The notes under the pieces were generated by a model. It searched no databases. It saw nothing but the letters and a program-made list of their open reading frames with translations, and was not told the DNA's origin. Below, piece after piece: positions 13,501-28,500 of a DNA stretch of 64,000 nucleotides. Within the stretch, counting starts at the first letter, position 1; every line of letters begins with the position of its first letter. The stretch lies in contig OX328111.1 in the NCBI GenBank assembly GCA_946811185.2, positions 40,660,388-40,724,387 on the forward strand. The letters run 5' to 3'. Both the position numbers and the translations under genes were made by a program. Origin of the DNA: Hippopus hippopus (Eukaryota > Mollusca > Bivalvia > Cardiida > Cardiidae).

Positions 13501-16500
13501 CTTTTTCTTCAGTGTTTTTCAGACAAATCTCATCATCATAAGAGCCATATTTAACTCAACTTTCGACGAAATTATAGACTTTTCAAAAATGAGAGCATTT
13601 GTGGACGACAACATAAATGTGCAGAAATTATAAGATTAGTCTCTGACAGGGTAGAAAACACTGTGGGAAAAGGAGAAAATGCTAGTTACCAGCATTTTCT
13701 CCTTTTCCCGTGTAATGTTTTCAATAGCTTATTTTCACTTATTTTGTCAAAGCCATTTAAACTTTGGATTGTGTGGTGAGAGGATAATTTGTTGTCTGCA
13801 AATGTTTTCAATATTGACAGCTCTATAATCTAGTTGTCTGTCATCTGGTGGAAGAGTTCAACAGTAACAATCCTATCAAAGCATTATGTGATCTACCTAC
13901 CTGTACTGCTCTTCAATCTCTGTGAACTGTTTCATCATTTCATCGCAGACTTCTTTCCTTATCTTTGCCTCCAGCTTTGCTTTTGATTTGACTTCTTCGT
14001 CCAGGTCTGTCTGGAGCTGTTCAATGACCCCAAGTAACTCCTGCAAAAAATTACATATAACTTTTTCAGCTTATTCTGTTATCAATCAGTTCACTTATGA
14101 ATTGTTGCAAGACTGAATTAACCCTGTTCTTGCAACATCTGCCACCCTAAAGAAGCAGGCTTTTGAATGCATTGTGGGAAAAGGAAAATACTGGTCGCCA
14201 GTTTTTCTCCTTTTACCACAATTTTTTCTACCTTTTCAAAGACAAATCCCATATGAGTCTTATTTTATTTGTTGTCGGTAGATGCTTTAAATTTGAACTG
14301 TTTTGAAATGTTGTTGTTTGGAAAAAGAGTTCACATGACTTTGATCATCTCACGGCAACTTGCCTGTTCACGTGTTTCCTAGGTTTTGCAAGTGCTTTGC
14401 CCAAGAACATACCAGCATAACAAGCACCACAAAAAAGAGATCAAACCAGCATTTTTGTATTCTCTATTGCAATACACAAGCCACTTACCTGCGGAGATAC
14501 CTTTTGAAAACATTGCACAGTGCTGGAAAAACTTTCAAAGACAAACCCAATGATCTGATCCACTTTTAACATGTCATCTGCAAATGCTCTGAAAAATTCT
14601 AAAATCTTGTTGGCAATCAATTAATTAACACTTTACCACACAATCCAGAGTTTAAATGACCCTGAATAATTAGGTTTTTGAAAATATTGTGTGGAAAGGA
14701 GAAAATGCTGGTAGCCAGCATTTTCTCCTTTTCTCACAATGTGTTCTTCCCTATCAAAGGCAGATATCATCATTTGAGCTATAGTTGTTTTGTGGTCTGC
14801 AAATGCCTTCAATTTGGTCTTATCCAAAATTTTGTTGTTGGTAAAGAATTAACCGTTTACCAGACTACAAAATTTACACTTGTTAAATTTGGAGCATTTG
14901 CAGAGGACAAATAAAATTGGACACAAAGTTGTGATTTGTATCAGAAAACATAGTGGGAAAAGGAGGAAATGCTGGTTAACAGCATTTACTTCCTTTTTCT
15001 ATGTTTTCAAAAACCTCTGTTCCAGGGTAATTAAAACACAGAACTGGTTAGTAAAGGGTTATGCCCTCAGATTTCCAAGGCAGACCACATGTCCAGCACC
15101 TGGAATTTGGCGCTATTTCATCTTCATGCAGATTTACAAACAAATGTAACCTGACATTTGAGAGCAAGGATAAATCATCATAGGGCAAATCAGATTGGTC
15201 TACAGAGTTGCTACTTAAATGTAACTCAAAATATGAATCTTGTTCTTTCTAAGGGAAGAAAACATTGTGGGAAATTATGAAAATGCTGGCTACCAACTTG
15301 CCAGTATTTTCTCCTTTCCCAAATTGTGTTTAAAAGCCTTCCTTTTCAGGGTCACTAAAACACTTGTGTGGTAAAGGTTTAACCACCCTGAAGAATGAGG
15401 CTTTTAAAAACATTGTGGGAAAGGGAGAAAATGTTGGTAACCAGCATTTTCTCCTTTTCCCACAATGTTTTCTCTCCTATCAAAGAAAGATTGCACCATT
15501 TGAGCCACATTGAAATTTTCGTCTGCAAATGCTTTCAATTTGAAAAAGGCTATGATTTTGTCATCTGGTAAAGGGTTAATTCTTTACCAAATAACAAAAT
15601 TAAAACCTGTCATGAATAAAATAAATTTCAGATGCAGAGTGTGCTGTGCTTTTTCTAGCTTGAGGTTTTTGTACCCTTTGGTATCTGGAGTTGGGGGTAC
15701 ACAAATAAGGATGGGGGTTCAGATCTAAACTAAATAATTTTATTCAAGTATCAAGTTTTAATGGCAGCCTACTAAAAGATAAATTGTTTTCATGCAATAT
15801 GCGCAAACAAGATTTTATAGATAGATCTACATGTTCACAGTTATAAACTCTTCAAACATTTTAGGAACCTTTCCTCAAACTGTGCAAACATTTTTGGCAA
15901 AATCAATTCTAATGTTTGCTAAAACAAGTAGGTAAGTGAAATACCATGGAACTGGTCCAATTACTGTACAAAATCTGTCAAATTGGTAGTGTTGGGCAAT
16001 CAGCTTAAAATCACAAACGATTATCGCTTTGTTATCCGAAGAGCACACCAACAAGTTATCGGTTGTACAATCGGTGTCTCCATTTAACTGAGAATGCCTT
16101 TTTGCTTTAAATACTGTGACAATTTGTCTACATGATATTAAGTTTATAAGGATGTTGTGTTTTGTACTTAAAAAATCAATGAAATACAATACCATTTAGA
16201 TTTTTTGCTTTATTTAATATCATTTATTTTGGTCCTTTAATTTTAATTTCCAAACCAGTTTAAAAAAAAGTCACATATTTCAAGCATTTGAAGACGACAC
16301 CCCCCCCTTAGATCTATATTTTCATTTCCTAAAACAACAATTTTTTCAATCGTGAAAAGAATTTTAGCTTCCACTTATTGTTTTATTCAGAGATTTGTGT
16401 AAATTCACTGTTTAAATTCATTATTAAAGATGAGAAGATAGTTTGAAGTCCCTCTGATCGGACGATGCCACGCTGATCATTGTAGTGTCATGGGTTTTCA

Positions 16501-19500
16501 CGTTTTTTTTTTGGTGATCTATTTTTGTGTCAATTAATTTTTTGAAGTATTACCACATGATTTGACATCAATTTGTCATTTTGAATAGCAGGTAACTTTA
16601 AAATCTGTCACTTTACACTAGGTAAGAGGATTAACACCTTTATTACATTGTCATAAATGACTCGCCAGCTTCATCATCATGCACGTGTCCTTCATATTTC
16701 ATACTGATCGTGTTTAGCCCATATTTCTGCCGGATGCATGAAAGCTAGGTTATATGAAGCTCTAGACCATAACTTCATGTGTCAGATTGACAATTAGGCA
16801 GATACTTTTCAGCGTCAAAGACATGTCATTTCAAATTTCCCAGCGTCAAAACTCGCGCTATTTTCAACTTCGGAAGATAGTTGCCGATCCGCAGCTAATT
16901 CATTTGTTATTGAAAAGAACAAAGACAATTTAAACTGAGCCATCTTTCGCTAGCAAATAATAAAATTGCAGCCAATATTCGTCCGCTAAAACCAACGACC
17001 TTGTTAATGCTTTATTTTATTTTACAATCCTAGTGACAAAGATGTTAAAATCGGCAAACCGATCAAAACACAGCCGCAACCTTTTGGGCTCGAACAAATC
17101 ATACGATAACCTTAGAACATTGCAGTTTAGCATCTATATTTAAAAATCGGGAAAACCCCAAGCTAGAGTGACATTCGGCATACCTCGGGTGATGGGAGCC
17201 TGTAGGTACGGAATCGGCTGAGTTGTGACGAGTGCTAGAGTGAGTGACTGTAAACATTTCGCTGCGGATTATCCCCGAAATTACAAAGTTCTATGAATTT
17301 CATAATTGTTTTTAGGGCGAAAATTTTTGTACGTTCTTGTACGTATAGCAGTGAAAAACTACGTGATTTTTCTATTTTATACGTGAATCACGTACATTTA
17401 TACGTGATCGCACACACTGCAGATGTCAATGTTGCTTTCCTGATGAGCTTTACTTTTGAAAGAGTTGAAAACATTGTAGGAAAAGGAGAAATGCCAATGT
17501 AACAAGATTTTCACCTGTTTTCAACAACATTTTCCTCACTTTCAAAGCCAAATCCCATCATTTTGACCACACTTAATTTGTAACCTTGAAATGAATGCAA
17601 TAAGGACAAGTCCGAAAATTTAATGTCTAGTGAAGATTTAACCCTTTACCACACAATTTCAGATTTTAACAACCCTGAGGACGTAGGCTTTTGAAAACAT
17701 TGCAGGCAAAGGAGAAAAAGCTGGCAACCAGCATGTTCTCCTTTTCCCTCCCATGTTTTCTATCATTCTAAAGACACATACTACCTTTTGAGCTAATTTT
17801 ATTTGTCGTCTGCAAATCCTGTCAGTTCGGCTGAACCTAAAAACTTTGTCATTTGGTAAAGATTTAAAAAAAGGTGTCAATACATTTACCCTTCGGCTGC
17901 TTAGCACAACTTGCACAGAATGTGCAATCTGATCATAAAGCTATACTGTCCCATACAATTTGTTTTCTTCTGTTGAAATCAACTTGGAAATCACAATATA
18001 TGGGTTTTTAACATTGAGTGGAAATTTTTGTTTTATTTACTTAGCTGCTGAAGGGTAACACCATGTCTATGAGACTAACATGGTGTATAAATACAGGGTT
18101 TTCCATGACGCACAAATCCTGCGTCATAGACGCAATTTTAATTCAAATGACCCCCAAAATAAATGAGACTGCGTCATCTGTGACGCAACTTTCAAAAATC
18201 TAAATCATCTACGAACTTGAATAAGGTGTCATAAATCCAAGTCTGTTCTTCCTTCAATATCAAGCGAACACAGTTCTTTTTTTAACTACAGGGTTTATTT
18301 TAGATAAAAGTGGTTTTCCGGGAATTTATTTATAGAATCGGACTGGTTTACGCATTATTGCCGTAAAGTATATTGCACATGTGTCGTAAATATAGGCCCA
18401 GTCGAAGTCTTGGTTGGGTTCTCTGTATTTCACAGCTTATTTTACACTACTTCCTGTATATAAAATTACACATTACCAGTCTGTGCTGTTCACGGAAATT
18501 ACTGTCACGACGAAGAAAACCGTAACGTTCATCTATCGTCTGCTTCCTACAACTGCCGATCAAGCCACGTCTAGCAGCATTTCAGACAAGAATGTTTCGT
18601 CTTTCAAAAAGTGAAATTGACCTTTCCATCAGAAATGACTTACAGACTTTTCTTTCTTGGAGTTTAAAGGTGAAATGCTTGATGACGAAGAGATCGATTT
18701 ATTTTGACCCCCTAAGTTGAAGAAATGACCCTCAACTGATGAGGATGGGGGTCACAATGACCCCCAATTTTTAAAGCCGAGGGAAAACCCTGAAATATCT
18801 TACATCAATATTTTCCTGAGTGTACACCTCCATCTCGTGGGATTCATTGAGCTCATCATCACTTCCTTCAGGCAATGGAACATTGGAGGCCTCGGGCAAT
18901 ACATCCACTTTTTCCTCTAAAGTAAAAATACAAACAAGAAGGATTAAATGTTGCACAATTTGAGGTCTACATTTGTTTGTTTGTAATGTATTTTAATGCT
19001 GTGTTAAAAGCTTAGGTCATATCATGGCAGTCAGTGCACCTACGCATCTTTCCTGGCTTTCTCCACCAGCACTGTACAATTTTCCAAGCCACTGTCTACT
19101 TTTCTCACATGCATTAGAGGTGAGAGGCAAAAAATTAGCGGAAAGAAAGTTTGCTCAACCAGGTATCAAACCTGCAACCACCAATTACGAGTCGGATGTA
19201 TACGCTAACCACTGAGCTAACCAACCGGGCCTTGAATTTGAGATATAAAACTAACTTTGAAAGCAGCGCTGTTAATAACAGAAATATACCTACGAATAGA
19301 GGAGTATATACCTACGAATAGAGGATAAAATTTTTGGCAAAGGGAGAAATGAATTGTTATGAGAAATTCTGCTATTTGCTACAATCCTTTCAAGTGACGA
19401 TAACCAGTGTAAATGTAAACAAATAGACGGTGTTTCCATACACCAATACCAAAAATAGATTATCTACACTGCTCCAACTTACTTTTGGGACACAAAATCA

Positions 19501-22500
19501 ACCTAACGTTAGTTGTTTACGTAATTATCTATTTTACAAGCAAAACCTACTTTGTACTGCATCTATAGTGATTCAATCAATTTACTGAAAAATAGTTCAT
19601 GGCACTTCTTCAGGAAGTTTAGAAAACCTAATAGATACGCGTCATTCCAGTAAGCTAAGAAAAGAAGACTGGAGCATTAGAAAGCCGAATAATACTCTGA
19701 ATCATCCAAATTTAAAAATCATGCCAAGCCCTGTTAGCTCAGATGGTAGAGTGCAGGACTTGAGAACAGGGGGTCGTTGGTTTGATCCCTTACTCGGCCA
19801 TTTTTTTTTTTTTTTTTGAGGATTGATGATAGTCATTGTGACAGGATTTGTTCTTCTCTCACCGCTGACCAATGTCTCACCGACGGTTAGGTTGGAAAAC
19901 AGCCAGTGGCTTGGAAAGAAAATTGTGCAGAGTACTGGTAAAAGAGATTCCAGGAAAGCATGGATAGGCGCTCTGGCCACCGCAATGTAACTGAAATAAT
20001 GTTGAAAGTAGTGTTAAACACCATACAATGAATCAATCGACCAATATCAGATGTAAACTTCCACTAGATTAGAAGTTCTCTGTCTGAAATTTTGCTGACT
20101 TTTACCATGTTATAGACTAGGCCAGAAAATGGACTTGCCCAGTTGGACAAGTCAACACTTTTTATACTCGCCTAAGTCATAGATCACTGGCCAAAGCAAG
20201 TGGGCGAATAGAATTTTACACCCCTGTACATTGGCTGCAAGGAAAACTTAAGTTATGAAATACCCTTTTGAAGTGAAAACATTTTGAGAATTATTTTAAG
20301 ACAGATAATATATACAGGAGAAGCATATCCATTTTTCACTTACTGGCTGGTGTTGCCCACATAATGGAAGATCGTGGTATTAGTTTTGCAGATGGCATGA
20401 CAGGTAGCTTTGGTTTCACAAATATTGGTTTCTGTTTCACTATCACCTGTGAAGGGGTAGAGAATGACTTCTTAACTCTTTACCACACAATCCCGACTTT
20501 TAACGACCCTGAGAAAGAAGCCTTTTGAAAACATTGTGGGAAAAGGAGAAAATGCTGGTAACCAGCATTTTCTCCTTTTCTCACAATGTTTTCTACCCTT
20601 CCCAAAGCAAATTTCTATTTTTCAGTCATATTTATTTTGTCATCTGCAAATGCTTTCAATTTGGTCCGGTCTAAAATTTTCTCATTTGGTAAAGAGTTAA
20701 TATATCTGTTTGGTCCTTTTTTTCAAGCAACACATCCATTTGGCATAAAGAAAAGTCAGTACTTTCACAGACATTTTTGTGTGATTTTGTTTAGAGGTTA
20801 TTTATTGATCAATGGTTAAAACTAAAATTTATCTAAACTTACATATAAGATCTATTTGAGATTATTTGTGAGGAAGGGAAAAACAACTAGCATATTTTAT
20901 CTTATAAAAGTGTGTGTACAGCTGACAATCAATATATAAAGCATCAGGAAGATCAAAAGACTTTTTTTTTTTCCCCTGCATCTAAAAAGAAGAGGACCAT
21001 GCTCTGTGAAAAGGGGGTTTAATGCATCTGCAAAAAATACTGACCAAGGTCAGCCTGCCAAGATTGACTTGGATCGAACTTTTCACTTTTGGTAAATTTT
21101 CTGCATGTCCAAGGACCATTCTTCTGCAGGATTCAGTTGGCTGTTGGACACAACGGATGTTATGAATCCTTGAGTATGTGATGAGTATAAAGGATCACAG
21201 AGATACATTAAACCTGCTTTTGCCCAAGCATGGCTCAAGTACATAAATTGTAGAACCTGAGTACATAAGTTGTAGCATCACATCAACAGAGGGAAATTAA
21301 TTCCAAAACAATATCAACAACTAAACTGTCAGTTTGAAGACTATTGAAGTCTATTGAAAACAACTTTTCTTCTCATTTATATTTTTTGTCTTACAGCTTA
21401 CCACTTTTGATGCCATGGTCGCACGGGGTCAAATTCTTAATTATTAGCATTTTTTTACTTTTTGAAGAGCCACAATGCAAACTTGTTTCAGGCAGGAATG
21501 AGTTCAACTGAAATACATGTATGTTACCTGACTGGCAATTGCTGAAAATTTAAACACATGCTGGGTCTCATCAAACATACTGGCACACTGGTTCACATTG
21601 ACAATCATGACTGCTTTACCACGTCCAACAAAAAAGTTCTGGAACAAGCGGGTAAGTTTGGAGTCCCGAAAAGGTATTATTCGTGGATTCTCTCTGCAAC
21701 AATATTATGATCCTTGATGAAACAGTCAGACACAGTAACCTATTAAATACTGGTGGTTTGACATATTTCTCAACAAATGCACAGTGTGCAGGGGCCAATG
21801 CTAAGCTGCAGTCAAAAGTGAAAAACTGACATTTGTTTCAGGATTGGAAGAAAACATTGTGGGAAAAGGAAAAAATGCTGCTTACCAGCATTTTCTCCTT
21901 TTCCCACAATGTTTTCAAAAGCTTTCTTTCCCTTGTTTGTTAAGGGTCTGGACTGTGTGGTAAAGGGTTAAGGTTGTAACTCTAGACCGACTATCAACAA
22001 AAAATTTAAACATGCAACACGACAAATCAGCAGAAGGCATATATTATTGACTGAACTGCACAGAAAAATCTCGTAACAAGCAATGCTTCTTTTCCCTCAT
22101 GTTTAAAAAAACCTGCAAACTGAAACCAAAGCAAAACATGCAGGTGCTTTCAGAAATTTACAGAGCATTCTCGATTCCAAGCAACAGGACTACTTTAACA
22201 CTCTCTCAGATTTTAGCCTTGTCCAAATTGGGAGTATTTGCAGACAACAAATGAACTGTTTCTCAAAACATAAAATTTGTTTTTCATAGGGTAGAAAACA
22301 TTGTGAGCAAAAGAGAAAAATAGAGAAAAATGCTGATTACCAGCATTTTTCGTTTCCCCATAGTGTTTTCAGAAGCCTTCTTTCTCAGAGTTGTTAAAAG
22401 TCGGCATTGTATGGAAAAGAGGTTCATAAAAAGAGATGCATAACTGTTCAAAAATATTTGAGAGTTACCTGCCCTATGAGAATGGGTTCCCCCATTGATG

Positions 22501-25500
22501 GCTAACAAATAGCTCCAGTTTGAAGTAGATATCTTTAGTAATGAAAGAAATATCAGAAAGTGTCCAAGTTTCGCACCATGATGACTACACAGATGACAAC
22601 ATCCAAGCCAGTAATACATGCTCAACTTTCTCATCTGTGTAATCATACTACTGTAAAAATTCGGGCATTACCAAATACTGACCTTAAGCATGTTTCAATT
22701 TATGCAAGTTAATAAATCTTTAATAAATCTATTTTTACTTCTATGAAACATGTTTGACTGGCAGTATTAACCACCAATAGACTAGTATTCTGGTCAACTT
22801 TGATGCAAAAAACCCACTTATTTATGTCGACAAGGGCTCCTACATGGCCTGATGTCTAGGTAAAATACCTTAATGTAACTTAAATTATATCTTCGTCATT
22901 TTTATCAATACATGAAAATTGCAAAAAAACTTTCTCGAAGCAAACATATCCGGTTTTACAGAATTCAAGTCTACTCTGACATAGAAAAAAAAAACCTACT
23001 AACTTGTGAGACTGATTGAATCTCAGTGTTTCAATGCAGCGCCCGAGAGTCATTAAAGATGTGTTGATGTTTCCCGCTTCTTTAAGCCTCTCTCCACTGT
23101 TCTTGGTCTTTGTATACCTTTCTGATCCTGCTAAGTCACACAATGATAACCTACAAGAAGAGACACAGAAAATCAAAATGCTCTCTAATCTTTATAATCA
23201 ACAAGAGCATGTGGTTACTTATCCTTGGCTGCTACTTGCTTTTCCAGTAAAAATCATATGAGCCATACTATGTGGAAAGGAGGCTAAATGCATCTCTGTG
23301 GTGTATTTTACTAAGCAAGTCATCATATAATTATGGATCTATGAAATCCATTTTGTATAACAACCGACTGAATCCCAACATTGACCGGTTCTTTGACCTG
23401 CACAAAACCAGTAATTTTTCGACCCAGGTCAGCCTGCGCAGACTGCGCAGCCTGACCTGGGTTGCTTACTTTTTGCAGATGCATTAAGACCCCTTTTCAC
23501 AGACCATGGCTCCTATGTCTAAGTTGAAAGAGGGCATAAGTGTGCCAAAAATATTTTGAGGGTTACTTGCCCGTCTGATATGGTTTCTCCTATATCAAGA
23601 AATATTATCTTAAAGGGCAAATCAACAAGTTTCAGATATGGTTAATTTTCAAATCTACACTTATCAAATAGTAACCTGGTAACGTTATAATTAGAAAAAA
23701 AAAATTAGTAAAAGTACTTTTTATCAATTTGTATTTCTGCTTATCAATTTTTATTGCATCGCTTATCTCCCTTATTTGTTGCATCCCTTGATTTGTGACG
23801 TCATAGGAGAGCTTGTTTCAATATGGACGTTGTTTACGATAGTGAACTGAGCGATATTGAAGACGAAGAAATAGACGATTCTGGGCCGGTAAGGCCGTAC
23901 ATGTATGAGCCAATTTTTAAGGAAACTTATTAAGTTTCTGAGGATGAGGATGAAAGTTACTTTTCGCCCACTGATGACGAAAATGACGATGTTGTGCCGG
24001 ACGTTTCAACGTGTTGAGTATCGCGCGCTATTGAAATACGTCCATTACCGGGCGAACATCGCTTACAGAAATATTATTCTATACATGATAGAATTAACTG
24101 TATGGCATAAACTTTGTTTCACGTGAAGCATTTTCAGTAGATTAACGGGCGGAATCAAAAAAAAAAAAAAAAAAAGGACGGTTTCAAGACAGTTCCACGA
24201 CAAGACAGTTGCCTGACACTTTTGAAGACATTTCCCCGACACTTTAGTTTCGTGTCAAATAACCTTTTTCTTGACTTATATGATTGATAATCGTGAGATG
24301 TTAGTTCTAACTATTTGTTGATAGGTCCTTGTTGATATTTGTACCTTGTAAAGAATTCTGTAAACATTGACGGGTACAAGTTTATTCTCTCATGGGTGAA
24401 GGGTTACACAATAAATCACGATTTTCATAAGAATAAGAATATTTTGTTAAATGCTGTTAACCAGCATGAAATTTGATAAAAGAATATCTTCCGAGATTAT
24501 TTAGAGTTAATTCTCAAAATTATTTTGAAAATTATTTTAGTTGTATTTCTTACCATACAGAAATACATGTACATCAGAGAGAGGGAGAGGGGATCTACTT
24601 GTGTGAAATACTTTTTCGCTGTTTACCTTGTACACATGATCCCTTTAATGCAAAAATTTATCATACATGTATAGCTATTGTATGTTCCATATAGACCTTC
24701 TCTGTGAAAGCCTGAAACTCTGAATTGTGTGCCGTGGGAAAGGATAGTGTAAGTTTGTTCAGTTCTTGTTTGTCTTCTGCAAATTGTTTCAATTTGGGTA
24801 AGTCTCAAATTGGTCTACAGACGACTTCAGATTAATTGTAAAAACATAGAAAGAGCTTATAACTATCAATTGGTCCTTTATCCACAATATTTTCTATTTC
24901 TAACTCTTTACCAAACGACAAAATTTTAAACAGGTCCATATTAAAATCACTTGCAGACGACAAAATAAAGTTAAATATTTCAAAAATTGAAATTTGTTTC
25001 CAGCAGAGTAGAAAACATTGTGGTAAAAGGAGAAACTGCTGGTTACCAGCATTTTCTCCTTTTCCTACAATGTTTTTAAAAGGCTTCTATCTCAGGGTCG
25101 TAAAAACCAGGGATTGATTGGTAAAGGGTTAAATACAAATCCCACACATTGGGCACGAGTTCTGGTTTAGTTGCCAGGAAGCAGTATCCGAAGAGATTAG
25201 TACGAGTTACTGACTCAACCGAATTGAAAGCATTTGGAGTCAACAAATTAAATTTTACTCACATGTTTGGACTTGTCTTTGATGGGGTAGAAAACATTGT
25301 AGAAAAAGGAGAAAATACCGGTTACCAGCATTTTCTCCCTTTCCTACAATGTTTTCAAAAGGTTTTTCTTTCTTCACCAGGGTCGTTAAAACAAAGGATT
25401 GTTTGGTAAAGGGTTAAACTAAGTTAAACTAAATTCCAATAAACAATCACATTTTATGGGTCATATTTAAATGCTGTGGATTTGAAATATTCTAATTCTT

Positions 25501-28500
25501 TATCATTTGGGTTAGGGTTAGGCTAAACCCTTACACAGATGGCAAAACTTTAGACTTGTCCACTCCACACTGAAAGTATTTGCAGACCGCAGATCAAATG
25601 TGGCCTTGACAATAGGTTTGAGGGTAGAAAATATTGTAGGAAAAGAAGATAATTCTGGGTATCAGGACTTATTCCTTTTTTCACCCTGTCCTCAAAAGCC
25701 TTCTCCATTAGGGTGGTTGAAGGTCAGAATTTTGAGGTAAAAGGTAAAAGAATTGGTTTGTGAGCCTGGTCAGAAACATTCTGTTTCCTAATTAAAAAAA
25801 AAATGTATTATTTTTAATTTCCTCACCTTTGTCTGATTATCAGAGAAAATGACTTGTGTCAAATGTGCAATCTCAAAATTTTCATACTGACATGTAAATG
25901 ATGTTCAAAAGATTTTTCTCAGTAGCCTTTCTAGAAGACATAATATGGATAGGAACAAGGAAATATCCATAAATCAAAATTGTATAGATATAATTCAAAA
26001 TTTGTTCAAAATGCATGTAAGTTGTCAAATCATTTTTAAGAGTGAAATGTCAAAGAGAAGTAGTGTATGGGATAAAAAGCTTTAACATGGGTTTACTGTC
26101 ACAAACAAAAATTACAGTGTAAAGGGGTGAGATATGCAAATGTTATGTAACCATTTCCTGTATTGTTTCAACTGGTCAGTGATGAATTTACATTTATGAC
26201 CATGACTAGGGGTAGCCAGATACTGACTTCACCCTTTAGCATACAAACCCTAGATCTAGTTTCCAGTACCCAAAGAAAGAGTGTTTGAAAAACAGTGTGG
26301 GAAGAAAATGATGTTTGCTGTTCAAAGAATGATTATTATCCCTTAAAAGTCAACAGCACTTGAACAATGTCGACTTTGTTATTTGCAAAATTTATGATAT
26401 GAATTTGGATGAATCTATAAATTTTGTTAAATGTTGAAATCATTTGGAAAAAGGGAGAGAACGGCAGCAATTTCTCCTTTGTCCAGAATGAAGCGATAAT
26501 GTAGAAAGGGGTAAAATAGTACATATAACAATTCATGTATTCTTATTTCAAGAAAAAAAGAAATTACCTACTTCATGTTGGATTTTCTTTTTGGAAATTG
26601 CCGTTGCAGAATGTCTGTCTTTCGGAGTTTCAGTTTAAGGCATATCTCCTTTCGACTCGGAGTTTCGAATAATGTCGGCACAGCGTCAGATTTTAACCGC
26701 AGCCTGAAATTCCTATAACCAACTTCTTTTGTGAGTTTTGGACGTATTAAGAACTGACTGTCCTCGAAGTATTTCAGACACAATTTCGAGTGAACCGATG
26801 GCACAAAATCCGTCGCTACTGTCCGGCCCCGGTTTAAACGTTGAATCCATAGTTTCCTCCTTTTTAATTCCTTCGGAAATTTGAACATACTAATTCTTTG
26901 AGTTCCCGAATCGACGTTGCAGCCATAGGCTGCACAATTTACCATTTTTTCGACTCAATTCTCAGTTAATACTCAGATATCTGTGTACAGTCATCCGCAT
27001 TCCTACTTTATGTCTACTAACGGTATCCACAGACTGCATCGACAATGACGTCACACAAGCACGGGAGATAAGCGAATCAGGGGAAGTAAGCCATGTACCA
27101 TTTTTAGGGCCGTATGTCAGCGTGACAATTCAGCCGTGGTTTATGGCATGTTACAGGGTGGTATTTATGAAAAATGACGTACATGTTTACTGACATCATT
27201 TGCAGCTGATTAAAGGAAAAAAAACAGTCTGGTCAAAATATTTTAGGATTTGCCCTTTAAGCTAAATCAAGTCAATATAATGGTAGAAGTTCTGCACATG
27301 TACATACAAAATTTTTCTTCATTTAAACATTTCCTTTCATCTAGAAACTTGTTTATCTCTCTCTACCAACTTATTCATTTACTAAATGACATTTAGTTTT
27401 TTATTCATCCATACTGGGAAGCATTCACAATCAACAAATTACATATTGTTCAAATGATTTGTATTCAAAAGAGTAGAAAACACTGCTGGAAAAAGGAGAC
27501 CAGCATTTTTCCATTTACCCAAGATGTGTTTTTTTTTGTTTTTTTTCAAAAGCTTACTTCCTCAGGGTCATAAAAACACGGGACTATGGGTTAATAGGCA
27601 TTATGGTAAAGATCCTTATGTATCAGTGTTTAACCCTTTAACACAATCCTGAGTTTTTATGACCCCAAGGAATAAAGCCTTCTGAAAGCATTGTGGAAAA
27701 AGGAGGAAATGCTAGAAACAAGCATTTTCTTCTTTTACCACAACTTTTCCTACCCCCTCAAAGAAAAATTTACTCGTTTCAGAAATATGTAATTGTCGTC
27801 TGCAAATGCTTTAAAGTAGGACAAGTTTTAAATTTGGCATGCGGGCTGTTGTAAAGGGTTAAAATACTGCCACTTGTACAAGTCTCAGTATTTCATCAAG
27901 TTTTTGCACATGGGTTTTGTGCACTCTAATCAACAACTTCTACACCCTGGGGGTTCCATGGAGAAATTGGGGGTACAATTTACAAAAGGTATTTCGGTCA
28001 AGGTATAACATTCATCACTGAAGTGTTTAACCTATTTCATCAATCTACAATATCGGCGATACTGGGAGACAGATAATCAATCAAGGAGAATCCCAGTTTA
28101 CCCTTCCTCCTTTACGAATTTTTTTCAATTAGATTACATTATTTCATGTTTTCAGGTAGGATATCGAGAAATAGCAGTGAAAATATTTCTCGATATTACA
28201 CGGGTGCGACCAGTGAAAATACCGATTTTCATGTTCTTGTTGCCTAGGTAAATTGCGCATGCCTCACAACCAGATGGAAATATGACGTCATTTACCTTAC
28301 ATTTTTTGCGTAATATTGTAATGTGTTGCTATGCGAGAGGGGTACGCCACAGGGAATAACGGAAAAGAACTGTACTGGATTTTGATAAAGCTCCTCCCAG
28401 AAAGGGTTAAAAGCATGAAATAAATAGAATATTTGTTTTTTTCGGTGAAAGATCAAAATTTATTTCATCTCGTGAACACCATCGGTTAAATTTTCACGAG

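Larger units (their letters stand above)
23614..27256. mobile_element. Kolobok-like DNA transposon carrying a THAP gene
   Basis: Flanked by TTAA (23610-23613 and 27257-27260) with perfect 10-bp inverted ends AGGGCAAATC. Subterminal regions are also inverted copies: GCTTATCTCCC plus GTGACGTCAT on the left, and their complements on the right. TTAA duplications, AGGG ends and THAP genes are features of Kolobok elements. Two inward-facing coding remnants sit next to the two ends. The 2.4 kb between them holds only family A MITEs and unrecognised DNA, so the transposase core is missing. Confidence 0.7.
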
